A DNA stretch of 64,000 nucleotides from Luteolibacter flavescens (GTDB lineage Bacteria > Verrucomicrobiota > Verrucomicrobiia > Verrucomicrobiales > Akkermansiaceae), in NCBI RefSeq assembly GCF_025950085.1, contig NZ_JAPDDS010000002.1, positions 310,001-374,000 on the forward strand, given 5' to 3'. Below are positions 20,132-28,809 of this stretch, piece by piece. The position numbers and the translations under genes are program-made. The notes beneath the pieces are model-generated. The model was not told the origin of the DNA and did not search any database. It saw only the letters and a list, made by a program, of their open reading frames with translations. The first letter of the stretch is position 1. Every line of letters starts with the position of its first letter.

Positions 20132-20165
20132 CCGGAGCAGACTGGCACCCACCTGTCCGCTCCGG
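20132..20165 (-). promoter_or_regulatory. Stable hairpin in the lysC leader
   Basis: An 11-bp inverted repeat (CCGGAGCGGAC with GTCTGCTCCGG on the minus strand, one G-U) with a 12-base loop, about 93-126 bases upstream of lysC. It lacks a following T run, and I could not match it to the lysine riboswitch. It may be an attenuator element or only a structured leader. Confidence 0.4.
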
Positions 20166-20361
20166 CACCGTGCGCGAGCGCCCCCTTTTTCGATGGAAAC
20201 GAGGTGGGAGGGCACCGGATCACGGCGGTCATGAGCACGCATCCGATAACATATGGCACCCATAACCGGCGGACGACCTCAACGCTTTAGCGACCAACGA
20301 CATTATTTGCCGATGAACGGCCCAAATGCCGTATGTGAAGTTCGTATTTTCCCATCGGTCT

Positions 20362-20390
20362 TTGACATCCCATCCCCGTGCCCCCATAGC
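20362..20390 (+). promoter_or_regulatory. Candidate promoter of the GAF-LytTR gene
   Basis: TTGACA at 20362-20367 is a perfect -35; the best -10 at 17 bases spacing is the weak CATAGC at 20385-20390. If used, transcription would begin only a few bases before ATG 20401, giving an almost leaderless mRNA. Confidence 0.35.
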
Positions 20391-20400
20391 CGTTAGAGCA

Positions 20401-21291
20401 ATGCGGTCGGAGGGATCGGCACAGGTGGAAAGACTGGACGGCGAGGATTGGAAGTCGGTGGCGGGATGGCTGTTGGCGGAGGATCTGGATGCCGGCGTGA
20501 ATCGTGTGCTGGGGCTGCTTGGCAGGCGGCACGCCGCCGACCGTGTGTGGGTCATCCGCTATGACGAGAGCTTCACTTTCCTGTGGAACACCCATGAATG
20601 GGTGGCTCCGGGCATCACCCCGCAGATGGGGGAATTGCAGGGCCTGCCGGTGGAAGCCGGGCAGTGGATGCACGAGGGCCTGCACCAGGACGGGCGACTG
20701 CTGATCGAAGATATCGGGAAGATGCCGCGAAGGGCGCGGGGACTTCAGGCGGAGTTGCAACGGCAGGGCATCCGCTCGCTGCTCTCGCTGCCCGTTTTCC
20801 GCGAGGGCAGGCTGGCCTTCCAGATCGGGTATGACGCGGTGCATGCGCGTCGGGATTGGCCGGAGGTGGTTTTCACGGAGCTGGGGGATGCCGTCTCCTT
20901 GATCGCGAATGCCCTGTGGCACCGCGGGCCGCAGGGAGTCGCTGCATTTCCCGCCGGGGATCGCGAGAGCAGGCTGATCCATCTGAAAGACGGGGGGAGT
21001 CTCGTCCCCGTCTCCGAGATCCTGTGGATCGAGGCCTCGGGGGACTACACGATCATCCACTCGAGGGGGAAGCTGCGCCAGACCGAGCGCCGCAGCGTGA
21101 AGGAGTGGGAGAGCATCCTGCCGCGGAAGGACTTCCTCCGCATCCACCGCGGGGCCATCGTGCAGGTCTCGGCGATCCAGCGGCTGGACCGCAGCGGGGG
21201 GAAGTGGCGGCTGATGCTCCTGCCGGATGGCCCGCAGCTCCCGGTTGGCCGCGCCTACCATGCGGCGGTCCGCCGTCGGCTGGGATTCTGA
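20401..21291 (+). CDS. GAF-LytTR transcriptional regulator
   Basis: A 296 aa protein. Residues about 15-180 look like a GAF sensor domain (DRVWVIRYDES, SLLSLPVFREGRLAF, FTELGDAVSLIANAL). Residues about 191-296 form a LytTR DNA-binding domain (IHLKDGGSLVPVSEILWIEASGDYT, RIHRGAIVQVSAI). It should sense a small molecule or redox signal through GAF and bind DNA directly; no receiver domain or histidine kinase is nearby. In-frame ATG 20326 would add 25 residues without domain support; 20401 is chosen. It is divergent from lysC and 54 bases before rsgA, so possibly in one transcript with it. Confidence 0.82.
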   Translation: MRSEGSAQVERLDGEDWKSVAGWLLAEDLDAGVNRVLGLLGRRHAADRVWVIRYDESFTFLWNTHEWVAPGITPQMGELQGLPVEAGQWMHEGLHQDGRLLIEDIGKMPRRARGLQAELQRQGIRSLLSLPVFREGRLAFQIGYDAVHARRDWPEVVFTELGDAVSLIANALWHRGPQGVAAFPAGDRESRLIHLKDGGSLVPVSEILWIEASGDYTIIHSRGKLRQTERRSVKEWESILPRKDFLRIHRGAIVQVSAIQRLDRSGGKWRLMLLPDGPQLPVGRAYHAAVRRRLGF

Positions 21292-21345
21292 CCCGGCGAC
21301 CGCGGGCATCGACAGCACGCTCCGGGGCGGCTACCGTCCGCCCGG

Positions 21346-22467
21346 ATGACGCTCGACGAGCTCGGATGGGATGAGAATTTCGCCGCCGCCTTTGCCCCCT
21401 ACCGGGCAAAAGGCTGGTTCCCCGCGCGCCTGATCCGCGAGACCACCATCAACTACTCCGCCTTCGTCGGTGAGGACCCGGACGATGTGGAGGAGATCGA
21501 TTGCGTGCTCTCCGGAAAGGTCTGGCATGACGCCGTCTGCGATGCCGATCTGCCTGCCGTGGGAGACTGGGTTGCCGTCGAGCTGGGCGGGGAGAATGAG
21601 GATCACGTGATCCGCGCGCATCTCCCGCGGCGCTCGTGCTTTTCGCGGAAGATGCCCGGGAAGACCGTCGAGGAGCAGGTCATCGGGGCAAATGTCGACA
21701 TTGTCGCCGTGGTCACCGATTCCGGTGCCGACCACAACCCGCGCCGGATGGAGCGTTACTTTGCCTTGATCGGTCGCAGCGGTGCGAAGGCGGTGGTGCT
21801 GGTGAACAAGTCCGACCTCTTCCCCGCGGATCACAACGAGGCCTGCGCTGCCGAGCTGCGCGCACTTTCCGAGGAGGCTGACATTCACATCACCAGCGCG
21901 CTGAATGGCGACGGGCTGGAAGTGCTGAAGTCCTACCTGAAGGATGGAACTACGATGTGCGTCGTAGGTTCCTCCGGCGTGGGGAAGTCCACGCTGGTGA
22001 ACCAGCTCTACGGCGAGGAATGGCAGTGGACCAGCGAGGTGAACGAGGTGACCGGCAAGGGCCGCCACACCACCACCTCACGCGAGCTCGTCCCGCTGCC
22101 CGAGGGCGGCATGCTCATCGACAATCCCGGCATGCGGGAGATCCAGATGTGGACGGACGAGAAGACCCTCCGCGACAGCTTCGCCGACGTGGAGGCGATG
22201 GGGCACGACTGCCGCTTCGCCGACTGCAAGCACGGCAATGACAAGGGCTGCGCCATCCGCGCCGCCATCGAGGCCGGCACGCTGGACCTGCATCGCCTGG
22301 AAAGCTTCCTCCGTCTCGACGATGAGATCGAAAAGATCCGCCGCCAGGTCAAGAAGCGCCAGATGACCGTCGAGCGCTGGGCGAAGCGAACCCACCGCGT
22401 GAAGGCCCGCAACCTGGAAGACCGCATCCAGCTCGAGAAGGACGAGCGCGGCGAGTGGCGCGGGTGA
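21346..22467 (+). CDS. rsgA: Ribosome small subunit biogenesis GTPase RsgA
   Basis: A 373 aa circularly permuted GTPase that checks 30S maturation. An OB-fold covers about 20-110; the GTPase domain has G4 VNKSD, then G1 GSSGVGKST (about 207-215), G2 near GRHTTTSREL and G3 DNPGM, in the permuted order. The C-terminal zinc site DCRFADCKHGNDKGC is intact. The last 60 residues are basic and helical, suited to rRNA binding. ATG 21346 follows an unremarkable leader with no Shine-Dalgarno. Cytosolic, ribosome-associated. Confidence 0.96.
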   Translation: MTLDELGWDENFAAAFAPYRAKGWFPARLIRETTINYSAFVGEDPDDVEEIDCVLSGKVWHDAVCDADLPAVGDWVAVELGGENEDHVIRAHLPRRSCFSRKMPGKTVEEQVIGANVDIVAVVTDSGADHNPRRMERYFALIGRSGAKAVVLVNKSDLFPADHNEACAAELRALSEEADIHITSALNGDGLEVLKSYLKDGTTMCVVGSSGVGKSTLVNQLYGEEWQWTSEVNEVTGKGRHTTTSRELVPLPEGGMLIDNPGMREIQMWTDEKTLRDSFADVEAMGHDCRFADCKHGNDKGCAIRAAIEAGTLDLHRLESFLRLDDEIEKIRRQVKKRQMTVERWAKRTHRVKARNLEDRIQLEKDERGEWRG

Positions 22468-22486
22468 ATGCTAGACCTTCCTGCCG

Positions 22487-22846
22487 ATGAGCAAGCAACC
22501 GGCCCCTGAATCGATCGACGCGTATCTTGCCCCGCTGCCTGCCGGGACTCGCGAGATCCTTGAAACGGTCCGGGGCATCGTGAGGGAAGAAGTGTCCGGC
22601 GCGACCGAGACCATTGCCTATCAAATGCCTGCCTTCCGGGTGGAACGGGTCTTTTTCTACTTCGCTGCTTTCAAGAAGCACCTCGGCATCTATCCGCCGG
22701 TCGAGGGCGATGAGGACCTGCTGAAGCAGCTCGCGCCGTACCTCGGTCCGAAGGGCAACCTGAAGTTCCCCTTCGAGGAGCCCATCCCCTATGAACTCAT
22801 CCGCCGCGTCGTCCGGGCGCTGGCGAAACAGTACGCGAGGCGTTGA
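22487..22846 (+). CDS. DUF1801 (YdhG-like) family protein
   Basis: A 119 aa protein of the DUF1801 fold: SIDAYLAPLPAGTREIL at the start, then ATETIAYQMPAFR with the conserved Y-x-x-P, a FYFAAFKKHLGIYP core strand and GNLKFPFEEPIPYELIRR at the end. The family includes YdhG-like proteins sometimes described as iron chaperones with a frataxin-like fold; no activity can be read here. It follows rsgA by 19 bases, so co-transcription is likely. Cytosolic. Confidence 0.85.
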   Translation: MSKQPAPESIDAYLAPLPAGTREILETVRGIVREEVSGATETIAYQMPAFRVERVFFYFAAFKKHLGIYPPVEGDEDLLKQLAPYLGPKGNLKFPFEEPIPYELIRRVVRALAKQYARR

Positions 22847-22873
22847 TGCGCTTGCCAAGTCGCGGATCTTTCC

Positions 22874-25621
22874 CTGACTCTAAGCGCTCACCTGAACACC
22901 TCTTCCGAAATCCACCCGTTCTTCGACGACGCCCTCTGGGAGGAGCGCTTCGATGAGGATTGCCTGCAGGCCGGGCAAAAGCTGCGGCCAAAGGTCCGTG
23001 AGCTTTCCGGCAGTTGGCCGGGCGATGACAATTTCCTGCTGGAGGCTGACGTGGCCGGCGAGAGGTGCGAGGTGACGCTGTGGACGAATGACGGGGCGTG
23101 GGACTTTGAAAGCACCTGCTCCTGCGAGATCCGCAGCTTTTGCCCGCACGCCGCCGCCCTGCTGGGCGAGGCGGGGAAGCCGCGGAATATCGGCCGCGTG
23201 CTCGATGGCAGGCCGGTGCGCAGCAGCCATGTCGCCCTGCCCGGTGCCATCGGCGAGCCGGTCGATCCGGCGGATCTTCCGCATCTGGAGCTCACCCCCA
23301 CCTTCCTGCTCTCCGTGGTGCGCGAGCCGACGGAGACGAAGGTGGTCCGCCTGCTGCTCCAGGCGCTGAAGATCCCGGACATGGGCGACTGGGTCGTGGC
23401 CCGCCCCATCGCCATCTACGGCGGGCATCGTATTTCGCTCGGCGGCATCCCCGGCCCGCGCGAGCACCGCGTGGAGACGCCGCAGGGTCCGCTGGTCATT
23501 CGCCGCGACATCGCCGCGGAGATGAATGCCATCCTCTCGCTCCAGCAGGCCGGCCTGGCCAGCCTCGCGGGGCACTCGCAATTCCGCTTCCTCCTCGGCC
23601 TCGCGGGGAAGGGGAAGTCGGCCACGGCGAACGAGGCAGGCCTGTGGTTTCCGAATCCGAGCCACGGCGCGCTTGCGGAGTTTTGGCCATGGCTGCGCGC
23701 CACCGGCGGACCCATCCTGGAGGGCAGCGGTTGGACGGTGACCTTCGACCACGAGGTGGGCCACGAGATCATCGACCTGGATCCGGACAATTTCGTCTAC
23801 CTGCTGGAAGACGATGGCACCGGGTGGTTCCACCTTTCCGTCGGCTTCGATGTCGCGGGCAAGCAGCTCGACCTGCTGCCGATCCTCGCGCAGTTGCTGG
23901 AGCGCGGTGCGATGGAGACCACGCTGGAATTCCCCGCCGATGGCCACTTCCTGCATCATCTGGAGGACGGTCGCGCGCTGCGCCTGCCAGCCGCACGCAT
24001 CCGGCGCATCCTCAAGCAATTCGCGGCGCTCATCGACCCGCGGCGCTTCAAGGGCTCGAAGCTGAAGCTTCACCCGCTGGATGCCGCGGCCATCGCCACC
24101 TCGGACGAGCTCGGCATCCAGGCGCCGGAGCGTCTTGCCGAGCTGGCGAGCAAGCTGACGAATTTCTCCGGCATCGAGCAGACGCCGCAGCCCGCGGGCA
24201 TCAAGGCGGAACTGCGCGAGTACCAGATGGCGGGCTTCCGCTGGATGCAATTCCTCGCGCGCCATGAGCTGCACGGTATCCTGGCCGATGACATGGGCCT
24301 CGGCAAAACGCTGCAGACCATCACCCACATCCTCGCGGAAAAGGATAGCGGACGCTCGCAAGGGAAGCCGACGCTCGTCATCGCACCCACCAGCGTGGTG
24401 CCGAACTGGCGGGCGGAGGCGACGAAATTCGCGCCCTCGCTGCGCATCCTCATGCTCGATGGCCCGCAGCGGAAGAAGTACTTCCGCTCCATCCCCTACG
24501 CGGACCTTGTCCTCACCTCCTTCGCGCTGGTCCAGCGGGACATCGAGGCGCTGAAGGGCCACTCCTTCCACCTCGCCGTGCTGGACGAGGCGCAGTACAT
24601 CAAGAACCCGACGTCGAAGGTGGCGCAGGCCGTCTGCCAGCTCGATGCCCGGCACCGCCTCTGCCTCTCCGGCACGCCCGTGGAAAATCACCTCGGCGAG
24701 CTGTGGAGCCTGATGAAATTCCTCATGCCCGGCTTCCTCGGCGGACAAGAGGACTTCAACCGCCGCTTCCGCAATCCCATCGAGAAGGACGGCGACGAGG
24801 ATCGCCGGCTCTTGCTGAAAACCCGCGTGGCCCCGCTCATCCTGCGGCGGAACAAGACCGAGGTGGCGAAGGAACTGCCGCCGAAGACCATCCTCATCCA
24901 CCCCGTGGAGCTGAATACCGCGCAGAAGGATCTTTACGAGACGGTGCGCGCGACAATGGACAAGCGGGTGCGCCAGTCGATCGCCATCAAGGGCCTGGAG
25001 GGTTCACGCATGGTCTTCCTGGAGGCGCTGCTGAAGCTGCGCCAGATCTGCTGCGAGCCGAAGCTGCTGAAGTTCGAGGGCGAGTCGAAGCTGGAGGCGG
25101 ACTCCGCCGGATCCGCCAAGCTGGACTATCTCGCGGAGCTGCTGGAGACGCTGATCGAGGAAGGTCGCCGCATCCTCATCTTCTCGCAATTCACCTCGAT
25201 GCTCGAGCTGATCGAGAAGCACCTTCAAGTACGGAAGACGCCGTACTTGAAGCTCACCGGCGAGTCGAAGAATCGCGGCGAGCTGGTGGAGAAATTCCAG
25301 ACCGGTAGCTACCCCGTCTTCCTCATCTCGCTGAAGGCGGGCGGCACCGGCCTGAATCTCACCGCCGCCGATACCGTGATCCACTACGATCCGTGGTGGA
25401 ATCCCGCCGCGGAGGCCCAGGCCACGGACCGCGCCTACCGCATCGGCCAGACGCAGCCCGTCTTCGTCCACAAGCTCATCTGCCAGGGCACCGTCGAGGA
25501 GCGCATCCACCAGCTCCAGGCGAAGAAGAGCCAGCTCGCCGACAGCCTGCTCTCCGATGCCGCCCGCGCCGCCGCCCCGGACGAGATGACCTTGTCCGCC
25601 CTGCTGGCACCGCTGGGATGA
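22874..25621 (+). CDS. SWIM zinc finger SNF2/Rad54-type helicase, possibly CTG-initiated
   Basis: About 915 aa. The SWIM finger is C82-x-C84 ... C90-x-H92; the SNF2 core has DDMGLGKTLQT (about residue 471), DEAQ box LDEAQYIKN (about 571), SGTPVENHLGELWSLM and TDRAYRIGQTQPV (about 850). Such proteins are dsDNA translocases that remodel protein-DNA complexes. The start is uncertain: GTG 23051 would cut off about 59 residues including a well-formed HPFFDDALWEERF segment, yet upstream to the in-frame stop at 22844 only CTG codons (22874, 22892) are available, with no ATG, GTG or TTG. CTG 22874 is used here provisionally. It follows the DUF1801 gene by 27 bases. Confidence 0.88.
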   Translation: MTLSAHLNTSSEIHPFFDDALWEERFDEDCLQAGQKLRPKVRELSGSWPGDDNFLLEADVAGERCEVTLWTNDGAWDFESTCSCEIRSFCPHAAALLGEAGKPRNIGRVLDGRPVRSSHVALPGAIGEPVDPADLPHLELTPTFLLSVVREPTETKVVRLLLQALKIPDMGDWVVARPIAIYGGHRISLGGIPGPREHRVETPQGPLVIRRDIAAEMNAILSLQQAGLASLAGHSQFRFLLGLAGKGKSATANEAGLWFPNPSHGALAEFWPWLRATGGPILEGSGWTVTFDHEVGHEIIDLDPDNFVYLLEDDGTGWFHLSVGFDVAGKQLDLLPILAQLLERGAMETTLEFPADGHFLHHLEDGRALRLPAARIRRILKQFAALIDPRRFKGSKLKLHPLDAAAIATSDELGIQAPERLAELASKLTNFSGIEQTPQPAGIKAELREYQMAGFRWMQFLARHELHGILADDMGLGKTLQTITHILAEKDSGRSQGKPTLVIAPTSVVPNWRAEATKFAPSLRILMLDGPQRKKYFRSIPYADLVLTSFALVQRDIEALKGHSFHLAVLDEAQYIKNPTSKVAQAVCQLDARHRLCLSGTPVENHLGELWSLMKFLMPGFLGGQEDFNRRFRNPIEKDGDEDRRLLLKTRVAPLILRRNKTEVAKELPPKTILIHPVELNTAQKDLYETVRATMDKRVRQSIAIKGLEGSRMVFLEALLKLRQICCEPKLLKFEGESKLEADSAGSAKLDYLAELLETLIEEGRRILIFSQFTSMLELIEKHLQVRKTPYLKLTGESKNRGELVEKFQTGSYPVFLISLKAGGTGLNLTAADTVIHYDPWWNPAAEAQATDRAYRIGQTQPVFVHKLICQGTVEERIHQLQAKKSQLADSLLSDAARAAAPDEMTLSALLAPLG

Positions 25622-25798
25622 GGTGGCCTTGGAAAGTGCAGAATGCGCATGCTCCGCGGCTGATCTGCACGCTGCGCGGCCTGCCGGGGCGGGGAAATCG
25701 TTGGGAAATCGTGGTCCGTGCCACGGGTATCCCATCTGCGAGGGATGCATCCGCCGGTCAGGGAGCCTCCCATGCCGGGCAACAAAACCACGATTACC

Positions 25799-26194
25799 AT
25801 GAGAACGAAACTGATGTCCGCGGCCGCTCTCGGCCTCCTCGCCCTCGCCACGAGCTGCACCTACTACGAAACCCCGACTTCGGCACCAACCACGGAAACC
25901 ACGACTACCACTTACTCCGGCGGTGAGATCGTGACCACGCTGCCCAGCGGCTACCGGACGGTGAATGTCGGCGGCACGCGCTACTATAGTTATGGTAACA
26001 CGTTTTACCGCGCCCAGGGCAGCGGCTACGTGATCGTCGACTCGCCCTATGCCACAAGCGACGTGCAGGTCATCCGCGAGCTACCTGGCGGCTACGAGGT
26101 GGTGAATCGCGGCCACGACCGCTATTATCGCGCGGGTAACACCTACTATCAGCAGCGCTCCGGCGGCTACGTCGTGGTCCCCGGTCCATTCTGA
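25799..26194 (+). CDS. Small Tyr-rich lipoprotein (DUF6515-like)
   Basis: A 131 aa protein with a lipoprotein signal (LALATSC, Cys20). After a Thr-rich spacer come repeated units of the form G-Y-x-x-V-x-x-x-G-x-x-Y-Y-x-x-G-x-x-F/Y-Y, three times, ending in GYVVVPGPF. The pattern resembles the DUF6515 family of envelope proteins. Probably an outer-membrane-anchored periplasmic or surface protein; role unknown. The start ATG 25799 precedes the signal; an upstream open frame from 25718 lacks one. It has a terminator of its own. Confidence 0.75.
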   Translation: MRTKLMSAAALGLLALATSCTYYETPTSAPTTETTTTTYSGGEIVTTLPSGYRTVNVGGTRYYSYGNTFYRAQGSGYVIVDSPYATSDVQVIRELPGGYEVVNRGHDRYYRAGNTYYQQRSGGYVVVPGPF

Positions 26195-26220
26195 GCCGGG
26201 AGTTTCCACGAGAAAATCAG

Positions 26221-26253
26221 GCCGCCCCGCACTCGTTGCCCGGGCGGCTTTTT
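26221..26253 (+). terminator. Rho-independent terminator after the lipoprotein
   Basis: Seven-bp GC stem (GCCGCCC at 26221-26227 with GGGCGGC at 26242-26248), a 14-base loop, then five T. It ends 59 bases after the stop codon. Confidence 0.85.
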
Positions 26254-26441
26254 CGTTGTGGGCTGCTGCCAGTCGCATGATGCATGGGCTGGTGAGGCAT
26301 CGCCTGCATATCGCAAGAATGCCTTGAATGACGCCGGACGAGAGCAGTCGGGATTTCCTTCCAGCTACAGGCATTGCCGCGCATGGCCCGCTCCGGCACG
26401 TGCCATGCGGGAGACTGAACCCGCCGATAAGGCATGTTACC

Positions 26442-27134
26442 ATGAAACCGAATCCAACCCTCTTGCTGCTCTCCGTCGTCTCTCTTCACGCACAGGAACC
26501 GGCCCCTCCAGTGGTGATCGAACGCGTTCCGCCGCCCGTGGTGATCGAGGAAAAGGTCGTGCCCGCCCCGCCCCCGGTCGTGGTGGAGCGGACGGTGACG
26601 GAGGTGGTGCCGCCTTTTGATCCCGCACTAGTCAGGCAGCGGCTCGCCATCGTCCCGAAGGCCGTGCCGGTGGTACCGCCGGGAGCCACTGTCGAAACCA
26701 CCGAGACCGTGGTGCGGGATCCCACGAACCGAATCTACCACGTTGAGCGGAATGTGGTGATCGTGGATGGCCAGGAGCTTCCATACGTCACCCTGCCGGT
26801 CCTTTTCGAAATCGAGACCGCCAAGTTGCGCGACTCCACGTCCCGCGCCGCGCTCGAGCACACGGCGCAAGCCATCCTGGAAGTGCTCGCCACGAATCCG
26901 GAAGCAGGCTTCAAGATCGAGGGGCACACGAGTGTCGATGGGGAGGAAGATTTCAATCTCAAGCTCTCCGGCGATCGTGCCCGTCGTGTGTATGACGAGC
27001 TGACGGCGAGATATGGCGTGCCTGCCAAGGCTCTGGGTGCGGAAGGCTTCGGAGAGAAATATCCGTCCCACCCGAATGGCACTGCCGCCGAGCTGGAACT
27101 GGACCGCCGGGTTCTTGTCGTTCGTGTGAAGTAA
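26442..27134 (+). CDS. OmpA-domain envelope protein
   Basis: A 230 aa protein with signal peptide (about 1-17, LLLLSVVSLHAQ), a Pro/Val-rich region (about 19-60, repeated P-P-V-V-I/V-E), and a C-terminal OmpA/MotB-like peptidoglycan-binding domain (about 120-230). Conserved parts are LFEIETAKL, IEGHTSVDGEEDFNLKLSGDRARRV with the NxxLSxxRA-type motif, and GFGEKYPSHPN. It should tether the envelope to peptidoglycan. There is no beta-barrel, so it is a periplasmic or lipid-free OmpA-like protein. ATG 26442 is chosen from the signal peptide. Confidence 0.85.
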   Translation: MKPNPTLLLLSVVSLHAQEPAPPVVIERVPPPVVIEEKVVPAPPPVVVERTVTEVVPPFDPALVRQRLAIVPKAVPVVPPGATVETTETVVRDPTNRIYHVERNVVIVDGQELPYVTLPVLFEIETAKLRDSTSRAALEHTAQAILEVLATNPEAGFKIEGHTSVDGEEDFNLKLSGDRARRVYDELTARYGVPAKALGAEGFGEKYPSHPNGTAAELELDRRVLVVRVK

Positions 27135-27216
27135 GCTTCCTCACGCGAGCAGGACGGGCTGGCGATGGCTCAGGGGGAGCTTGCGGGCATGGCGGTGGAT
27201 TTCTAACATCCCGCCG

Positions 27217-28080
27217 ATGAATGCATTGCCCGCCTGCATCCGCCTGACCCATCCAGCCGAGGATTATCCCGTGCTGGAAATCGATCACCCCACCTGCCGG
27301 GCGCGTGTGGCATTGCATGGCGCGCACGTGATGGAGTGGCAGCCAGCGGGGCATGCCCCGGTGCTGTATTGTAGCCCGCAGGCGGTCCTGCGCGAGGGGA
27401 AGGCGATCCGCGGCGGCATCCCGATCTGCTGGCCGTGGTTCGGCGCTCATCCGACCGACCCTACGAAGCCCGCGCATGGCATCGTCCGCACTCGCTTCTG
27501 GCGGCTGACCGATAGCCAGGATGGCGGCGAGTCCGTCGAATTGCGCTTCGAGCTGGAGTCCGATGATGCGACCCGCGCGATCTGGGGACATGACTTCCAC
27601 GTCATCGTGGAGATCCGGCTCGGTGCGGAACTGCACCTCTCGCTGATCTCGCACAATACGGGCGAGACCGCCCTCGAGGAAACGGGAGCGCTGCACACCT
27701 ACCTCGCGGTCGATGACATCGCGAATGTCGAGGTGACCGGCCTGGAAGGTGTGGCCTATCTCGACACTGCGGCGGGGCAGCGGAGCAGCGGCGTGGAGGA
27801 AGGAGCGATCCGCATTGATGGCGAGTATGAGCGGACCTATGGCTCCACCGCCACCGTCACGTTGCGCGACGCCACCCGCACCCTCCACACGCACAAGCAC
27901 GGCAGTGCCTCCACCATCGTCTGGAGTCCCGGCGTGGAAAAGGCTGCACGGCTCGGCGACATGCCGTTGGAAGATTTCCGGCGCTTCCTCTGCATCGAGA
28001 CCGCGAATGCGCCGGGTGCGGAGGTGACGGTGAAGCCCGGAGGACACCACGTGCTACGGACGCGGATCACGGTATCTTGA
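27217..28080 (+). CDS. D-hexose-6-phosphate mutarotase (YeaD type)
   Basis: A 287 aa aldose 1-epimerase-fold protein. Family markers: ARVALHGAHVMEWQP, GKAIRGGIPICWPWFG, HGIVRTRFW (His), GALHTYLAVDDI, and an acidic residue near the end in FLCIETAN. It interconverts alpha and beta forms of hexose 6-phosphates, feeding glycolysis. ATG 27217 is preferred over TTG 27181. It converges on a membrane protein gene 41 bases away with no clear terminator. Cytosolic. Confidence 0.9.
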   Translation: MNALPACIRLTHPAEDYPVLEIDHPTCRARVALHGAHVMEWQPAGHAPVLYCSPQAVLREGKAIRGGIPICWPWFGAHPTDPTKPAHGIVRTRFWRLTDSQDGGESVELRFELESDDATRAIWGHDFHVIVEIRLGAELHLSLISHNTGETALEETGALHTYLAVDDIANVEVTGLEGVAYLDTAAGQRSSGVEEGAIRIDGEYERTYGSTATVTLRDATRTLHTHKHGSASTIVWSPGVEKAARLGDMPLEDFRRFLCIETANAPGAEVTVKPGGHHVLRTRITVS

Positions 28081-28121
28081 ACCTTTTCTGCCACTGGCCA
28101 GCGGGTTGGCTGCCGACCCTT

Positions 28122-28763
28122 TCAGGTATTGTGATTGATCAGATAGACGCGGCCCTCATCGAGATCGACCGCGAAGAAGTCGATATTCCCAGGAGAGTCC
28201 CCGTGATCATGGTGAAAGTAGGAATACCATGTGCGCTTTTTCCCGAGGGCTGCCCGGAGGTTTGAAAAGTGCGGCTCCAAGCGCGGTTCGTTGCCCGCGT
28301 CGAGACTGCTCAAGGCAAACTCGAGATACTGGTCCAACGCAGGGTCAAAAGGTGCTTCCGTCCACAGGTGGGTCTTCCAGCGATCGCGGTCGGCGGGGCG
28401 CTCGGGATACCTTCCAGTCAAACGAAGATCAGCCGAGACAAAGCGCTGTCGGATCGACTCCGAAAGCGGATACACGGCGAAGGAGTAGCCGTCGCCTTGG
28501 AAGCCTCGCTCGGAGTCATACTCGAAAATTGGGCGGGAGAACGTCATCTTGCCATCGAAGACTGCCTCCAGGCTTTTGCGATAGACGAGGTGGTCCGAAA
28601 GGTGTCCAGCGGCCAAAAGAACCGCCACACCGATCACCGGGTAGGCGATCATCCGGCGCAGCTTTCGCCAATCCTTCGCCCGGCACGTTCTCATGATCAG
28701 CAGCAGGTAGGGAATTCCCCCCACGACCGCGGCAAGAATGAGGAGCAAGATCACCCAAAACAT
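28122..28763 (-). CDS. Membrane-anchored protein of unknown function
   Basis: A 213 aa protein. Helix 1 (about 3-24, WVILLLILAAVVGGIPYLLLI) and helix 2 (about 38-57) are joined by a basic loop; the remaining 150 residues are polar and probably extracytoplasmic, with Tyr/Trp-rich segments near the C-terminus (TWYSYFHHD). I do not recognise a family. The frame has good codon bias, and the gene is less GC-rich than its neighbours. The nearest gene upstream, the beta-lactamase, is on the same strand 46 bases away. Confidence 0.7.
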   Translation of the reverse strand: MFWVILLLILAAVVGGIPYLLLIMRTCRAKDWRKLRRMIAYPVIGVAVLLAAGHLSDHLVYRKSLEAVFDGKMTFSRPIFEYDSERGFQGDGYSFAVYPLSESIRQRFVSADLRLTGRYPERPADRDRWKTHLWTEAPFDPALDQYLEFALSSLDAGNEPRLEPHFSNLRAALGKKRTWYSYFHHDHGDSPGNIDFFAVDLDEGRVYLINHNT

Positions 28764-28809
28764 TGTGCTAAGAAATGCCGTCGCAGCACCGAATCTTCTC
28801 TAGCTTCGT

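Noticed and set aside
20040-20320. Lysine riboswitch upstream of lysC
   Set aside because: I could not find the conserved core of that class; only a single strong hairpin is clear.
23051-23053. GTG as the definite start of the SNF2 helicase
   Set aside because: It removes a conserved-looking N-terminal segment in front of the SWIM finger, so it was kept only as an alternative.
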